Assembly: GCF_000327505.1 (NCBI RefSeq)
Contig: NC_019942.1
Coordinates: 1,240,001 to 1,304,000, forward strand
Length of the DNA: 64,000 bases
From: Aciduliprofundum sp. MAR08-339
Lineage (GTDB): Archaea > Thermoplasmatota > Thermoplasmata > Thermoplasmatales > Aciduliprofundaceae
Reading direction: 5' to 3'
Under the pieces are notes generated by a model. The model did not search any database and was not told the DNA's origin. It saw nothing but the letters and a program-made list of their open reading frames with translations. Positions within the stretch are counted from its first letter, which is position 1; each line of letters starts with the position of its first letter. Positions 27,084 to 37,943 of this stretch are shown here, piece by piece. The position numbers and the translations under genes were made by a program.

Positions 27084-27935
27084 ATGCACATATTTGATCC
27101 CTGGAACTTCCCGCTCTGCACATGTCCCAAGAAGTACACTGTAGATCCCTACACGGGCTGTGAGCACAGATGCATATATTGCTACATAACATCGTACATT
27201 CGCAATCCATGGAAGGTACGACCGAAAAGGGATTTTCTCCGCCTTTTTGAGAGGGATTTGAAGAATGCAAAACTGAAATTGCCGATCTCAATGAGCAATT
27301 CCTCCGACCCCTATCCAAAGGTTGAGAGAGAGCTGAGAATAACCAGGGGGGCATTGAATCTAACGCGAAGATACGATTTTTCTCTTCTAATGCTCACAAA
27401 ATCGGATATTGTGGTTAGGGACATTGATGTTCTTGAGAACATAAGAAGCGTAGTGGCCATAACGATAACCACACTTGACGAAAACCTTGCAAATAAACTG
27501 GAACCCATGGCCCCAAGCCCTGAGAGAAGATTGAGAGCACTTGAAAAATTGAGGGGGGCAGGCATCAAAACCATTGTGCGTCTCGATCCGGTAATACCTG
27601 GAATAAACGATAATGAAGAAGAGATAAGAGAAATGGTGAGGGTATTTGCAGATATAGGGGTTAGGCAGATCATAAGTTCAACCTACAAGGTCAAACCCGA
27701 TAATTTCAGGCGCGTTGCTGGAGTTTTTAAGGACCAAGCAGAGAGACTACATAGAATATACTATGAAAATGGCGAAATGGTCCGAGGAATAAGGTACGCT
27801 CCGAGAGATCTGAGATTAAAGATTCTAAAAAGAATACGCGATGCTTCCCTAAAATATGGCCTTGATTTTTCTGTGTGTCGTGAGGGTTTACCCCTAAACA
27901 CTGCATCCACATGCGATGGAAGTCATATGCTCTAA
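27084..27935 (+). CDS. Radical SAM protein of the SplB/DNA-photolyase-like family
   Basis: A 283-residue radical SAM enzyme. The 4Fe-4S cluster motif is C26-x3-C30-x2-C33 in GCEHRCIYCYI; MSNSSDPYPKVE and TRGALNLTRRY further on are typical of the COG1533 SplB-related group, whose cellular substrates are mostly unknown. Extra Cys residues at the N-terminus (LCTCPKK) precede the motif. I take the ATG at 27084, about 30 bp after the TATA box TTTATATAG (27048-27056); in-frame GTG 27075 and TTG 27066 are possible. The RuBisCO gene follows by 15 bp on the same strand. Confidence 0.82.
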   Translation: MHIFDPWNFPLCTCPKKYTVDPYTGCEHRCIYCYITSYIRNPWKVRPKRDFLRLFERDLKNAKLKLPISMSNSSDPYPKVERELRITRGALNLTRRYDFSLLMLTKSDIVVRDIDVLENIRSVVAITITTLDENLANKLEPMAPSPERRLRALEKLRGAGIKTIVRLDPVIPGINDNEEEIREMVRVFADIGVRQIISSTYKVKPDNFRRVAGVFKDQAERLHRIYYENGEMVRGIRYAPRDLRLKILKRIRDASLKYGLDFSVCREGLPLNTASTCDGSHML

Positions 27936-27950
27936 AACGATGGGGTTAAA

Positions 27951-29237
27951 TTGCATGAGAGCATATATCCACCCATGACCTATATTGAGTTGGATTACGA
28001 GCCGAAAGATACAGACCTGCTGGTTTGGTTCTACGCTGAGCCACCCGCGGGGAGGGATATGAAGTACGTGGCCGATAGAATAGCAGAGGAATCTTCAATA
28101 GGCACTTGGACTGATTTAAAGACCCTTCTTCCGGAGATCTGGGAGAAACTTCGTGCAAGGGTTTACGAGATTGATGAAGAGAGAAGATATGTGAAAATTG
28201 CGTATTCCCTTCATCTCTTTGAAGTGAAGAACATGCCTGCAATTCTGGCAAGCGTGGCGGGAAATGTGTTCGGAATGAAGAGCGTTGAGAATCTTCGTGT
28301 TTTGGACACGAGATTTCCTCTTGAATTGCTATCGGAGTATCCCGGGCCCAAGTACGGGGTGCAGGGCGTGCGCGAGATGACAGGAGTGCGAGATAGACCG
28401 TTCCTTGGAACGATAATTAAGCCAAAAATCGGATTGCCTGCGAAGATGCACGCGGAGGTCGCATACGAGGCGTGGGTTGGTGGTCTGGATATAGTGAAGG
28501 ACGATGAGAACCTTGCATCTCAGGATTTCAACCGCTTTGAAGAGCGACTCTCTCTGACATTGGAGAAAAAGGACCTTGCCGAGGAGGAGACGGGGGAGAA
28601 GAAGATTTACCTCGTGAACATAACCGCTCCGTACAGGGAGATGATTCGCCGTGCTGAGCTGGTGCAAGATGCGGGCAACGAGTTCGTGATGATTGACGTC
28701 TTCATCTCAGGATTTTCGGCGGTGCAGAGCTATCGCGAGGAAGGATTCAAGATGGCCATACATGCGCATAGAGCAATGCATGCAGCCATAACTCGCAATC
28801 CGAGGCACGGAATAACAATGCTCGCCTTGGCGAAGATTTACAGGGTTCTGGGTGTGGACAACCTGCACATCGGCACCGCGGTGGGAAAGATGGAAGGCTC
28901 CGCTGCCGAGGTCTCTGCGATTCGCGAGGAGATTCAGATGGGCAATGTGCCTGCGAATGATACGAGGTTCCAGCAGAGCTGGGGAGACATAAAGCCGGTG
29001 CTGGCAGTTGCATCAGGAGGCTTGCATCCCGGGCATGTGCCGGCGGTTGTGGATATACTCGGAAAAGATATCGTGATTCAGGCGGGTGGCGGAGTGCATG
29101 GACATCCGGAAGGCACGAGAAAGGGCGCAACAGCCATGCGCCAAGCGCTGGAGGCTAAGATGCAGGGAATTTCCCTTCAGGAATATGCAAAGGACCACGA
29201 AGAGCTGAGAAAAGCGCTGGAGAAATTTGTTAAATAA
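27951..29237 (+). CDS. rbcL: Ribulose-1,5-bisphosphate carboxylase, type III
   Basis: Archaeal RuBisCO that carboxylates ribulose-1,5-bisphosphate formed from nucleosides in the AMP pathway. In the 428-residue frame, GTIIKPKIGL holds the catalytic Lys (near 157-159), K183/D185/E186 in IVKDDEN form the carbamylated-Lys and Mg2+ site, and HAHRAMHA, SGGLHPG and GGGVHGHP complete the phosphate sites. No small subunit gene is present, as expected. The frame opens with TTG at 27951; ATG at 27975 is the alternative start. The gene is visibly richer in GC and in CGC/GCG codons than its neighbours. AMP phosphorylase and R15P isomerase genes are not in the window. Confidence 0.95.
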   Translation: MHESIYPPMTYIELDYEPKDTDLLVWFYAEPPAGRDMKYVADRIAEESSIGTWTDLKTLLPEIWEKLRARVYEIDEERRYVKIAYSLHLFEVKNMPAILASVAGNVFGMKSVENLRVLDTRFPLELLSEYPGPKYGVQGVREMTGVRDRPFLGTIIKPKIGLPAKMHAEVAYEAWVGGLDIVKDDENLASQDFNRFEERLSLTLEKKDLAEEETGEKKIYLVNITAPYREMIRRAELVQDAGNEFVMIDVFISGFSAVQSYREEGFKMAIHAHRAMHAAITRNPRHGITMLALAKIYRVLGVDNLHIGTAVGKMEGSAAEVSAIREEIQMGNVPANDTRFQQSWGDIKPVLAVASGGLHPGHVPAVVDILGKDIVIQAGGGVHGHPEGTRKGATAMRQALEAKMQGISLQEYAKDHEELRKALEKFVK

Positions 29238-29343
29238 AACCCTCACTTCTCAATTTTTCGTAGAATCCCTCTGCAAGATTGCCAGCTATTGCACCAGCAA
29301 TGGATTCTTTCAAACCAACCATGAATTCATATCCTTGCACCAT
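29230..29343 (-). CDS. Candidate 37-residue small protein after the HTH-CBS gene
   Basis: A short frame starting at ATG 29343 inside the last codons of the HTH-CBS gene and ending in the last bases of rbcL. The peptide has a Gly/Ala-rich helix (LKESIAGAIAGNLAEGFYEK) with small residues spaced as in glycine-zipper helices, then a charged end. GGAC lies shortly before its ATG. The overlap with the regulator gene suggests coupling, but the length is near what chance can give. Confidence 0.35.
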   Translation of the reverse strand: MVQGYEFMVGLKESIAGAIAGNLAEGFYEKLRSEGFI

Positions 29344-29929
29344 ACTTAGTCCTTTTACCGAGATGGTTAGATCCCCATGAGGCAAGGGAAACTATATCGG
29401 CCCTGGTTATTATTCCCTCAACTCCATTCTTCCCATGGACCAGAATCGCTTGATACTGAGTCAGTATGGATATAAGGGAGTTCAAACTCATATCTCCTGG
29501 AACAAGTGGAGGTGGGTCAGACATGAAATCACTCACCATAGCCATGGATGCATTGTGGCCATGCTCCCTGTAAGCCCTCATCACATCACTTTCGGTGATA
29601 AGACCAACCACATCATTTCCCCTGAACACGGGAATCTGACTTATACCGTGCTTTTCCATCAATTCACCTGCGTATCCTATTTTGTCCCTTTCCCCAACTG
29701 ATATTATGTCTCTGACCATTATATCCCTGGCCATGGGTGAGGATTCTTCAAACTCACCCCTGTCCAGGGCTTCAAATATTCTCTTGGCCATTTCATAGGT
29801 GGGCATGAGATTACCCCTCTCAATCTTCGCAATGTAACTCTGAGACACACCGCTCATATCAGCGAGTTTTTTCTGGGTCCATCCCAACTTTCTCCTTCTC
29901 TCCCTGATGGAACTCAGCGGTGGGAACAT
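29327..29929 (-). CDS. XRE-type HTH regulator with two CBS domains
   Basis: A 200-residue regulator: an N-terminal helix-turn-helix (RERRRKLGWTQKKLADMSGV, then SQSYIAKIERG, residues 8-39) fused to a CBS pair (about 68-185; MVRDIISVGERD, VVGLITESDVMRA, then MSDPPPLVPGDMS and VEGIITRADIVSLA). CBS pairs bind adenosine nucleotides such as AMP, ATP or SAM, so the protein probably senses energy or methyl status. It lies tail-to-tail with the RuBisCO gene, whose pathway consumes AMP; a regulatory link is attractive but only inferred. Confidence 0.9.
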   Translation of the reverse strand: MFPPLSSIRERRRKLGWTQKKLADMSGVSQSYIAKIERGNLMPTYEMAKRIFEALDRGEFEESSPMARDIMVRDIISVGERDKIGYAGELMEKHGISQIPVFRGNDVVGLITESDVMRAYREHGHNASMAMVSDFMSDPPPLVPGDMSLNSLISILTQYQAILVHGKNGVEGIITRADIVSLASWGSNHLGKRTKYGARI

Positions 29930-30014
29930 ATGAGCATATGTCTTTTCAAGTATTTATTCTTATCGGAATTTTTTTGTCAAAAAATATGATGTATTGTAAT
30001 GCAATTTATCAATC

Positions 30015-30671
30015 ATGAAGCGGGAACATGTTGAAAAATGTAGAAGAGAGTATCGGAAAATGCTCAAGGCCCTGGGCTATCCCACGAGCCCAAGGGGAAT
30101 TGTTTTTGGCTCAAAGGAACATAAAACAATGAGGGAACTTGAAAATCTGATGGAATTATACCTGCAGAGCAGAAATGGAGAGCATCTTGGATTTGCCGCC
30201 GGAACGCATTATTCAAACCTAACAAAAACATACTGGGACGCGCACATCGCCCTGATACTCCTGTGCGAGGATCCAAAATATGCAAAGAAACTAATGATAC
30301 AGAGAGCGGAGAATGAGAAAAAATGGATACTAAAAAAATGCAGGGATGTGCAGAAATCAATAAAATTGCTCAATAGATGGGTAAAAAATGGGGGACTGAT
30401 AACAAGGGAGAGTCTGAAGCATGTGGATGGTGATACCCTTATACTTGGAGATGTTGATGACAGGGATACTCTTGAACAAATAAAGAATGTATATGACCTC
30501 AATTTCAGCGATGATGTGGAAAAAAGAATTGAAATCCTGTTCAAAAATGCTCCAGAAAGTATTAGAAGGGAGGTGCTAGAGGAGTTCAGGGCAATAAGAA
30601 AGAATGTGGAAAGGGAGATAAAGAATGCTGAGGAGGAGTGGAATAAACTTGAAAAAATTGTCCAATCATAG
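30015..30671 (+). CDS. Hypothetical charged helical protein
   Basis: Not recognised. The 218-residue protein is strongly charged, with long amphipathic helices (about 90-125 and 175-218) and a short Trp-containing block near 62-78 (HYSNLTKTYWDAHIA). No signal peptide, membrane segment or known catalytic motif is seen. A TATA-like AAAAATATG at about 29980-29988 lies some 27 bp before the ATG, consistent with a leaderless transcript. It overlaps the convergent elp3 gene by 6 bp. Confidence 0.65.
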   Translation: MKREHVEKCRREYRKMLKALGYPTSPRGIVFGSKEHKTMRELENLMELYLQSRNGEHLGFAAGTHYSNLTKTYWDAHIALILLCEDPKYAKKLMIQRAENEKKWILKKCRDVQKSIKLLNRWVKNGGLITRESLKHVDGDTLILGDVDDRDTLEQIKNVYDLNFSDDVEKRIEILFKNAPESIRREVLEEFRAIRKNVEREIKNAEEEWNKLEKIVQS

Positions 30672-32192
30672 ACGCTTCGCCATGTACGGGCCGAGACGCT
30701 CGTACCCGAGTTTGCGGTAATAGTTGCGAACACCCACACCGCTTATGACCACCATTCTGCCAACTTCCCATTCCTCCTTAGCGATTCTCTCCGCCTCCTC
30801 CATCATTCTCCTTCCCAATCCCCGATGCTGCCATGCCTTCTTTTCCCTAACCCCCACAGGGACCTCGCGGCCGAATACCTTCACCTCGCGGATTATCGCC
30901 GCATCTCGCATCTCTGAACGATGCGCTTGCTCACTTGGAAGCCGTAAACGAAGATATGAGGCGATGGAATTCCGCTCTTCATCTTCAAATGAGAGGAAAA
31001 TCTCCTTGCCCTGAGAAGCTATATAGTCCCTTCTCACGAGTTTGAAATTCTCCCCTCCCTTCCTTCCGACCTCGCGGCATCGTATCTCTGGGCATCTTAT
31101 ACCCCTTTTTTCCATCTCTCTCATAACCAGTGCTCTTAAATCTCCGCGTTTCACGCCTGCCTCAATGAACTTGGCAGGTATATCTCGCTGTATTCTCTGT
31201 ATCCTTATCCAGGGGGGTGTGATCTCTATAACGCGAATCAAAAGCTCAACGATCTCATCAAGAGTGTATGGCTCATACTCACCTCTCCTCCACATATCAT
31301 ACAGCTCTGTGCCCTTAACCACGAGCGTAGGGTATATTTTGAGCATATCGGGCCTGAAATCTGGATCCTCAAAAATCCTGCTAAACGCCTGGAAATCCCT
31401 CTCAATATTGCTTCCTGGCAGTCCGGGCATCATGTGGTAGTTGATCTTGAAACCTGCATCCTTGGCCAAGCGCGTTGAGATTATGCTCTCTTTTACCGTA
31501 TGACCCCTTTTCACCAATGCGAGGATATCATCGTGGGTGGTCTGTATCCCAAGCTCAACCCTCGTAGCCCCGAGATGCAGGGAAAAATCAATATCCTTCT
31601 CCATGAACCAGTCAGGACGCGTTTCCACAGTTAGCCCTATACATCTGTTCTTCGCGTTCTCATTTAGCAGATGTGCCTCCTCAAGGTTTCGCGCCTCAAC
31701 TCCGTTCAAGGCATCAAATGCTCTTTTCACAAACCACTCCTGATACCTCTCAGGACGGGCTGTGAATGTACCACCCATGATTATGAGGTCAATCTTGTCC
31801 GTGGGATGCCCAATTGCGTTGAGTTGCTCAATCCTAGCCCTTGTCTGCTCATAGGGGTCAAAATTATATTGCGATGCTCTCAACGCTGCTGGCTCATGCC
31901 CGGTGTAGCTCTGCGCCGTGCCCTTCTCAGGGCCTCCAGGGCAATAAATGCACTTGCCATGCGGGCATGGAAAGGGAGAGGTCATTATGGCAACGATGGC
32001 CACGCCACTAAGCGTTCTTGAGGGCTTTTTAACTAGAATATGATGATATTCCCTAACGATATCTTCCGGAAGGTTTCTCATCAACTCCGAGTTGCGGGGA
32101 TTGGGCATGCGGTATTTCTTTGCAATTCTGCTCTTCCATCTCTCAAGATCTTCTTTGCTTTTTATCTTCCCTTCCCGAAACGCTTTTTCCAT
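30666..32192 (-). CDS. elp3: Elp3-family tRNA U34 modification enzyme (radical SAM plus GNAT)
   Basis: Archaeal Elp3 makes carboxymethyl-type modifications at wobble uridine of tRNA. From the ATG at 32192 the protein has 508 residues. The radical SAM cluster motif lies in CPHGKCIYCPGG (near residues 76-87), followed by the Elp3 hallmark QSYTGHEPAALRA; ELGIQTTHDDIL and YHMMPGLPGS lie in the barrel; the C-terminal about 120 residues form the acetyltransferase domain (KAWQHRGLGRRMMEEAERIA). The frame is open to 32300, which would overlap the divergent Nudix gene. A TATA-like AAAATATAGG at about 32219-32228 supports a start at GTG 32198 or ATG 32192. Rich in CGC codons compared with neighbours. 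Confidence 0.93.
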   Translation of the reverse strand: MEKAFREGKIKSKEDLERWKSRIAKKYRMPNPRNSELMRNLPEDIVREYHHILVKKPSRTLSGVAIVAIMTSPFPCPHGKCIYCPGGPEKGTAQSYTGHEPAALRASQYNFDPYEQTRARIEQLNAIGHPTDKIDLIIMGGTFTARPERYQEWFVKRAFDALNGVEARNLEEAHLLNENAKNRCIGLTVETRPDWFMEKDIDFSLHLGATRVELGIQTTHDDILALVKRGHTVKESIISTRLAKDAGFKINYHMMPGLPGSNIERDFQAFSRIFEDPDFRPDMLKIYPTLVVKGTELYDMWRRGEYEPYTLDEIVELLIRVIEITPPWIRIQRIQRDIPAKFIEAGVKRGDLRALVMREMEKRGIRCPEIRCREVGRKGGENFKLVRRDYIASQGKEIFLSFEDEERNSIASYLRLRLPSEQAHRSEMRDAAIIREVKVFGREVPVGVREKKAWQHRGLGRRMMEEAERIAKEEWEVGRMVVISGVGVRNYYRKLGYERLGPYMAKRL

Positions 32193-32289
32193 TTCCACGT
32201 AGAAATCCACGCTTCGCCTATATTTTGGATGTTTAAAAGTTTTTTCTTTTAAACGAAACTTTGAAATTCTACAAGGAGATTGGCAAGAT

Positions 32290-32997
32290 ATGCAGGTCAA
32301 GTATCGTTTCTGGTTTGAAAGTGATCGTGGTTATGTTTTCGGGCCGGGAGCGTATCAACTTCTCAAAGAGGTTGAGCGCACAGGGAGCCTGAGACAGGCC
32401 GCCAAGAATCTGAGTATGTCCTACAGACACGCATGGGGTATGATAAAGGAAATCGAAGAAAATCTTGGAATGGATATCATAGTTTCAAGGCGTGGAGGAA
32501 AGGAGGGGGGCGAGAGCTCTATAACTGAGGAGGGTAAAAAACTGCTGAGAAAATATGAGAGGTACGATGAGATCTTCGCATACATCGTAGAGCATCCATA
32601 CAAAAAACCATCACTCACCGTGGACGGAATACTTGTTGAAGATGAAAAAATATTGTTAATAAAACGGGGAAGAGGGCCGTTTAAAGGCATGTACGCGCTT
32701 CCCGGCGGATTTGTGGAGTACGGAGAGAAAACGGAAGATGCAATTGTACGAGAGTTCAAGGAGGAAACCGGTCTGGATGTGCGTATTTCCAGTCTCGTTG
32801 GAGTGTATTCAGATCCAAATAGAGATCCAAGGGACCATACGGTGACTATTGTGTACGAACTTCAAAAAATAGGGGGTAGTTTACATGGAGGAGATGATGC
32901 CGCCCAGGCAGCTCTATTTCCACTCAACAGTCTGCCACCTCTGGCCTTCGACCACGAAAAAATAATTCAGGATTATAAAAATAAAATCAGTAAATGA
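32290..32997 (+). CDS. ModE-type HTH fused to a Nudix hydrolase
   Basis: A 235-residue two-domain protein. Residues about 10-95 form a ModE-like winged helix (LLKEVERTGSLRQAAKNLSM, then YRHAWGMIKEIEENLG). Residues about 105-232 are a Nudix domain with the complete box: G-G near 138, then EYGEKTEDAIVREFKEETGL holding the catalytic REFKEE. Order and HTH type differ from NrtR, where the Nudix domain comes first. The Nudix part may be an enzyme for ADP-ribose or another dinucleotide, or the ligand sensor of the regulator. AAGGAGAT lies 10 bp before the ATG. Convergent with nusA, overlapping by 11 bp. Confidence 0.88.
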   Translation: MQVKYRFWFESDRGYVFGPGAYQLLKEVERTGSLRQAAKNLSMSYRHAWGMIKEIEENLGMDIIVSRRGGKEGGESSITEEGKKLLRKYERYDEIFAYIVEHPYKKPSLTVDGILVEDEKILLIKRGRGPFKGMYALPGGFVEYGEKTEDAIVREFKEETGLDVRISSLVGVYSDPNRDPRDHTVTIVYELQKIGGSLHGGDDAAQAALFPLNSLPPLAFDHEKIIQDYKNKISK

Positions 32998-33412
32998 CTA
33001 TATTTTTCAGAGGGAAGTGCCTCCCTATTATCTCCTTGGCCAGTTGTAGGTTTCGGCCCCCTTTGCCAATAGCCCTTGCCTTATCCCGTGGGTCCACAAA
33101 AACAGATATGTTGAACTGATTATCCACATTTTCAACCTTTATGTTTCTCACATTAAAGCGATGGAACACGCTGCGTGTAAATGCAAGAATGTCTGGAGAG
33201 TACTCAACGACCATTACGTTCTTCTTGATTAAATTCCTCACCGTCTGAATCTTTGTTCCACCGTTCTCAAGGGCTTTTCTGAGATTACGGGGATACACTA
33301 CGAAAACAACGAGATCGTCCTTCTCAATGCAATCTTTGACTTGGGCATTGGTGGCCGCTTCGAATATCGAAATGTATCGAAGTGTCTGTGCATCCAGCTT
33401 TATGTTTACCAT
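32987..33412 (-). CDS. nusA: NusA-like KH-domain transcription factor
   Basis: Short archaeal NusA, 141 residues, made of two KH domains only (no N-terminal RNA polymerase-binding or S1 domain). The second KH loop is clear in DPRDKARAIGKGGRNLQLAKEI near residues 107-128, and a first KH-like region holds VYPRNLRKALENGGTKIQTV. In archaea it sits in the RNA polymerase operon and is thought to act in termination or antitermination. The start lies in the ATGATGG overlap with the L30e stop, so 33415 or 33412 are both possible. The operon ends here: S12, S7 and EF genes that usually follow are absent. Confidence 0.92.
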   Translation of the reverse strand: MVNIKLDAQTLRYISIFEAATNAQVKDCIEKDDLVVFVVYPRNLRKALENGGTKIQTVRNLIKKNVMVVEYSPDILAFTRSVFHRFNVRNIKVENVDNQFNISVFVDPRDKARAIGKGGRNLQLAKEIIGRHFPLKNIVIY

Positions 33413-33699
33413 CATTTCACCATTTTCAGGAGTTTGCCCTCTCCCTCATCCACTATGGTTAGCACGGAGACGTTAAATGGCTTACCACAGAAGGCTCCAA
33501 GCTCAAATCCATCTCCATCAAACATTATCTTTGGTATGTTCCACTCCTCAACTTCCTTTTTCTCCGGACAGTTATCTGCAACTATGAGCAGTTTTGCCTC
33601 TCCATTTTTAACGGCCTTTCTTGCTTGCTTTATCCCAAAATAAACCTTGCCCGTTGCCAGCACCTTTTTGAGTTCTTTTCTTATATCTTCCCTATTCAT
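33412..33699 (-). CDS. rpl30e: 50S ribosomal protein L30e
   Basis: Ribosomal protein of the L7Ae/L30e kink-turn-binding family, 95 residues, the normal length. Family features are VYFGIKQARKAVKNGEAKLLIVADNCP at the N-terminal half and ELGAFCGKPFNVSVLTIVDEGEG at the end. It follows rpoA2 by 5 bp and overlaps nusA at its stop, the classical archaeal order rpoA2-rpl30e-nusA. Confidence 0.95.
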   Translation of the reverse strand: MNREDIRKELKKVLATGKVYFGIKQARKAVKNGEAKLLIVADNCPEKKEVEEWNIPKIMFDGDGFELGAFCGKPFNVSVLTIVDEGEGKLLKMVK

Positions 33700-33704
33700 C
33701 TACA

Positions 33705-35255
<1,551 letters not shown>

Positions 35256-37943
35256 TTACTTCCGCCTCCTCAAAAGGTATTTATCCCCAAGAACATCTGT
35301 GAGGATTTCGTCAATGTCTATATTCTCTCCCCCGGAACTACGGGTCGGGTCCACACCATCCTCTCCATAGAAGAATTGAACCACGTTTCCGCCGGTGTCT
35401 ATCACCTTTCTGTCTTCGGTCACCTTGAGATCCTCAAGAGCATTTATTAAGCGGCGCTGCATATATCCAGAGCGGGATGTACGCACAGCAGTATCAACCA
35501 GACCCTCTCGACCACCCATTGAGTGGAAGAAATACTCCGTGGGGTTCAATCCCTTCTTGTAGGAGGATTCCACAAATCCACGGGCCTTGGCACCGAGATC
35601 CCCTCGCTTGAAGTGCGGAAGCGTGCGATCCTGATAACCGCGATGTAATCTCTGACCTCTGACGGACTGCTGCCCTATGCTTCCGGCCATCTGAGATAGG
35701 TTCAGCATGGATGCACGAGCACCGCTCCTGGCCATTATGACCGATGAGTTTTCCAATCCAAGGTGCTTGCTCGCAATCTTACCCGCCTCATCTCTCGCAT
35801 GGGCAAGAACACGCATAATTTCCATTTCAAGTGTCTCTTCCACGCTTCTGCCAGGCGCTGGCTGCAATAGCCCCTGTCTGTAAAGTTCAATCAACTCATC
35901 CGTTTTCTTCATGCTCTCCTGTATGATTTCGTGAATCTGAATTATGGCTTCTTCGGGAATATCCTCGTCATCTATGCCCGAAGTGAAACCACGATAGGAG
36001 ATCACACCCACCGCCAGACGAGTCATATCGTCTATGAACTTTCTGGCAGTATCGCTTCCACGCTTGGCAATTCTATCAAGCAACTTACCCTTCATTGAGC
36101 CAATGGCGTTCTCATCAATTGTACCTGCAACCAATTTTCCGTTTCTTATGACCACGTAGGCATCTATGGGGCATTTCTCGTAAACACATTTGTTTTTACA
36201 CACAGATGGATCGCAGATCTTGCTCTTGAACTCCATGTTCAGATCCTTTGGAAGGATCAGGGAAAACAGGTCCTTACCATAGTAGAACTCGTTGCCATTC
36301 TCATCCCTATGTGGCTCTGGAAGGGAGTCGTAGTCAAGGTAAGAAAGAATATGTATTGCCTCATCCTTTGTGAATTTCGGGTTCTTATGTGTGAGCAGAA
36401 ACATTGCAGTTATGTGGTCATGGAGCCCACCAATTATTGGGCCTCCAAATCTTGGAGACAGGATATGCTCCTGAACGAGCATTAAAATCTTAGCCTCGGC
36501 CCTCGCCTCCTCACTCTGCAAAACGTGTAGATTCATCTCATCTCCATCAAAGTCCGCATTGTAGGGCGGACAAACGGCGAGGTTGAACCGGAATGTTCTC
36601 TGTGGAAGCACCTTCACAAGGTGGCCCATCATACTCATCCTGTGCAGTGAGGGTTGTCTGTTGAATAGCACAATATCACCATCTATCAGGTGCCTCTCAA
36701 CAATCCATCCAAGGTCTATCTTCTTGGCAACCTCCTCAGCGTTGCGCTCCGTAATCTTTATCCTTCTTCCATCCGGACGAATAACGTAGTTTGCACCGGG
36801 AACGTACTTCTCACCCTCCGGGTTCGGCCCGCGCCTGATTATCTCACGCATCTTCTCTATGTTGTACTCGGTGACTGTTATGGGTACTGTGAGTTCCCTT
36901 GCAGCCGCAACGGGCACACCAACCTCGTTTATTGACAGAAACGGCTCAGGCGATATGACAGTACGGGATGAGAAATTCACGCGTTTTCCAGACAGATTGG
37001 AGCGGAACCTTCCCTCCTTACCCTTAAGACGCTGCACCAGAGTTTTCAGAGGTCTCCCGCTGCGGTGCCTTGCCGGAGGTATCCCGGAGGTTTGATTGTC
37101 AAAATATGTGGTTACATGGTACTGCAGCAGTTCCCAGAGATCCTCAATGATCAGTTGAGGTGCACCACTATCCCTATTTTCTCTCAATCTCTGATTTATG
37201 CGTATTATATCCACAAGTTTGTGGGTGAGATCATCTTCACTTCTCTCTCCCGTTTCAAGAGTGATTGTGGGGCGCACATTCACGGGAGGTACAGGTAAAA
37301 CCGTCAGAACCATCCATTCAGGCCTCGCCGTTTCAGGGTTCATACCCAGAAGTGGCAAATCCTCATCCGGAATGCGCTCAAGCCTCTCCCGTATCTCCTT
37401 TGGTGTGAGCTTTCTTCCCTCTTCCCTAAACGTTGTGGGCTTATCAAGCGTGATTTTCTTCTGCTCGGCACCGCAATGGGGACAGATGGGGCGGGAGGAT
37501 GCGTCATCAATTATTTTCTTCGTGATGAATAGAAGTTCAAGGGGAGATGCACCCATATTCTTTGCTTCCTCAATCTTCTGCTTGTATATTTCTATCTCGT
37601 CATCCTTCAATTTTATTCTGCCGCACTCGCGGCAGGTGGCATCAAGGTAATTCTTTATGTTTTTTACAAACCCCACGTGGATCACAGGCATGGCAAGTTC
37701 AATGTGTCCAAAATGTCCCGGGCATTCGTCAACCTTACCACCGCAGGTCTTGCAGCGCAGTCCCGGTTCTATTACACCCATATGCAGATCCATAAGACCC
37801 TTATCTATGGGAAAACCATCATCATCGTAGGTATCAGCAGTTATGACCTTTACAGCGCTCATTCTCCTTATCTCCTCAGGGGAGAGCAGAGAGAATTTTA
37901 TGGAGTTTATCCTTTTCGTGAGACCGAAAACGTGCCTGGTCAT
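35256..37943 (-). CDS. rpoA1: DNA-directed RNA polymerase subunit A'
   Basis: N-terminal part of the largest RNA polymerase subunit, 895 residues. It shows the clamp zinc site [17 protein letters not shown] (about 62-78), a second Cys pair set (CRECG and CPHCG), the lid/rudder and the catalytic [13 protein letters not shown] loop (near 461-473) that holds the Mg2+. The bridge-helix region comes late ([20 protein letters not shown]). The start overlaps the rpoB stop by 4 bp. Part of the rpoH-rpoB-rpoA1-rpoA2-rpl30e-nusA operon. Confidence 0.98.
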   Translation of the reverse strand: MTRHVFGLTKRINSIKFSLLSPEEIRRMSAVKVITADTYDDDGFPIDKGLMDLHMGVIEPGLRCKTCGGKVDECPGHFGHIELAMPVIHVGFVKNIKNYLDATCRECGRIKLKDDEIEIYKQKIEEAKNMGASPLELLFITKKIIDDASSRPICPHCGAEQKKITLDKPTTFREEGRKLTPKEIRERLERIPDEDLPLLGMNPETARPEWMVLTVLPVPPVNVRPTITLETGERSEDDLTHKLVDIIRINQRLRENRDSGAPQLIIEDLWELLQYHVTTYFDNQTSGIPPARHRSGRPLKTLVQRLKGKEGRFRSNLSGKRVNFSSRTVISPEPFLSINEVGVPVAAARELTVPITVTEYNIEKMREIIRRGPNPEGEKYVPGANYVIRPDGRRIKITERNAEEVAKKIDLGWIVERHLIDGDIVLFNRQPSLHRMSMMGHLVKVLPQRTFRFNLAVCPPYNADFDGDEMNLHVLQSEEARAEAKILMLVQEHILSPRFGGPIIGGLHDHITAMFLLTHKNPKFTKDEAIHILSYLDYDSLPEPHRDENGNEFYYGKDLFSLILPKDLNMEFKSKICDPSVCKNKCVYEKCPIDAYVVIRNGKLVAGTIDENAIGSMKGKLLDRIAKRGSDTARKFIDDMTRLAVGVISYRGFTSGIDDEDIPEEAIIQIHEIIQESMKKTDELIELYRQGLLQPAPGRSVEETLEMEIMRVLAHARDEAGKIASKHLGLENSSVIMARSGARASMLNLSQMAGSIGQQSVRGQRLHRGYQDRTLPHFKRGDLGAKARGFVESSYKKGLNPTEYFFHSMGGREGLVDTAVRTSRSGYMQRRLINALEDLKVTEDRKVIDTGGNVVQFFYGEDGVDPTRSSGGENIDIDEILTDVLGDKYLLRRRK

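Noticed and set aside
26973-27167. N-terminal extension of the CheY-like protein by 65 residues
   Set aside because: The extension lacks family resemblance, crosses the promoter, and a TATA box is spaced for the internal ATG at 26972.
32193-32300. Extra Cys-rich N-terminus on Elp3 (MTCISCQSPC)
   Set aside because: It overlaps the start of the divergent gene on the other strand, and a TATA-like box lies inside it, so the downstream start is better.
36100-36260. Possible intein or insertion in RNA polymerase A' because of the extra Cys-rich segment
   Set aside because: The segment with [15 protein letters not shown] is short, in frame, without intein splice motifs, and lies at a site where archaeal A' proteins vary.
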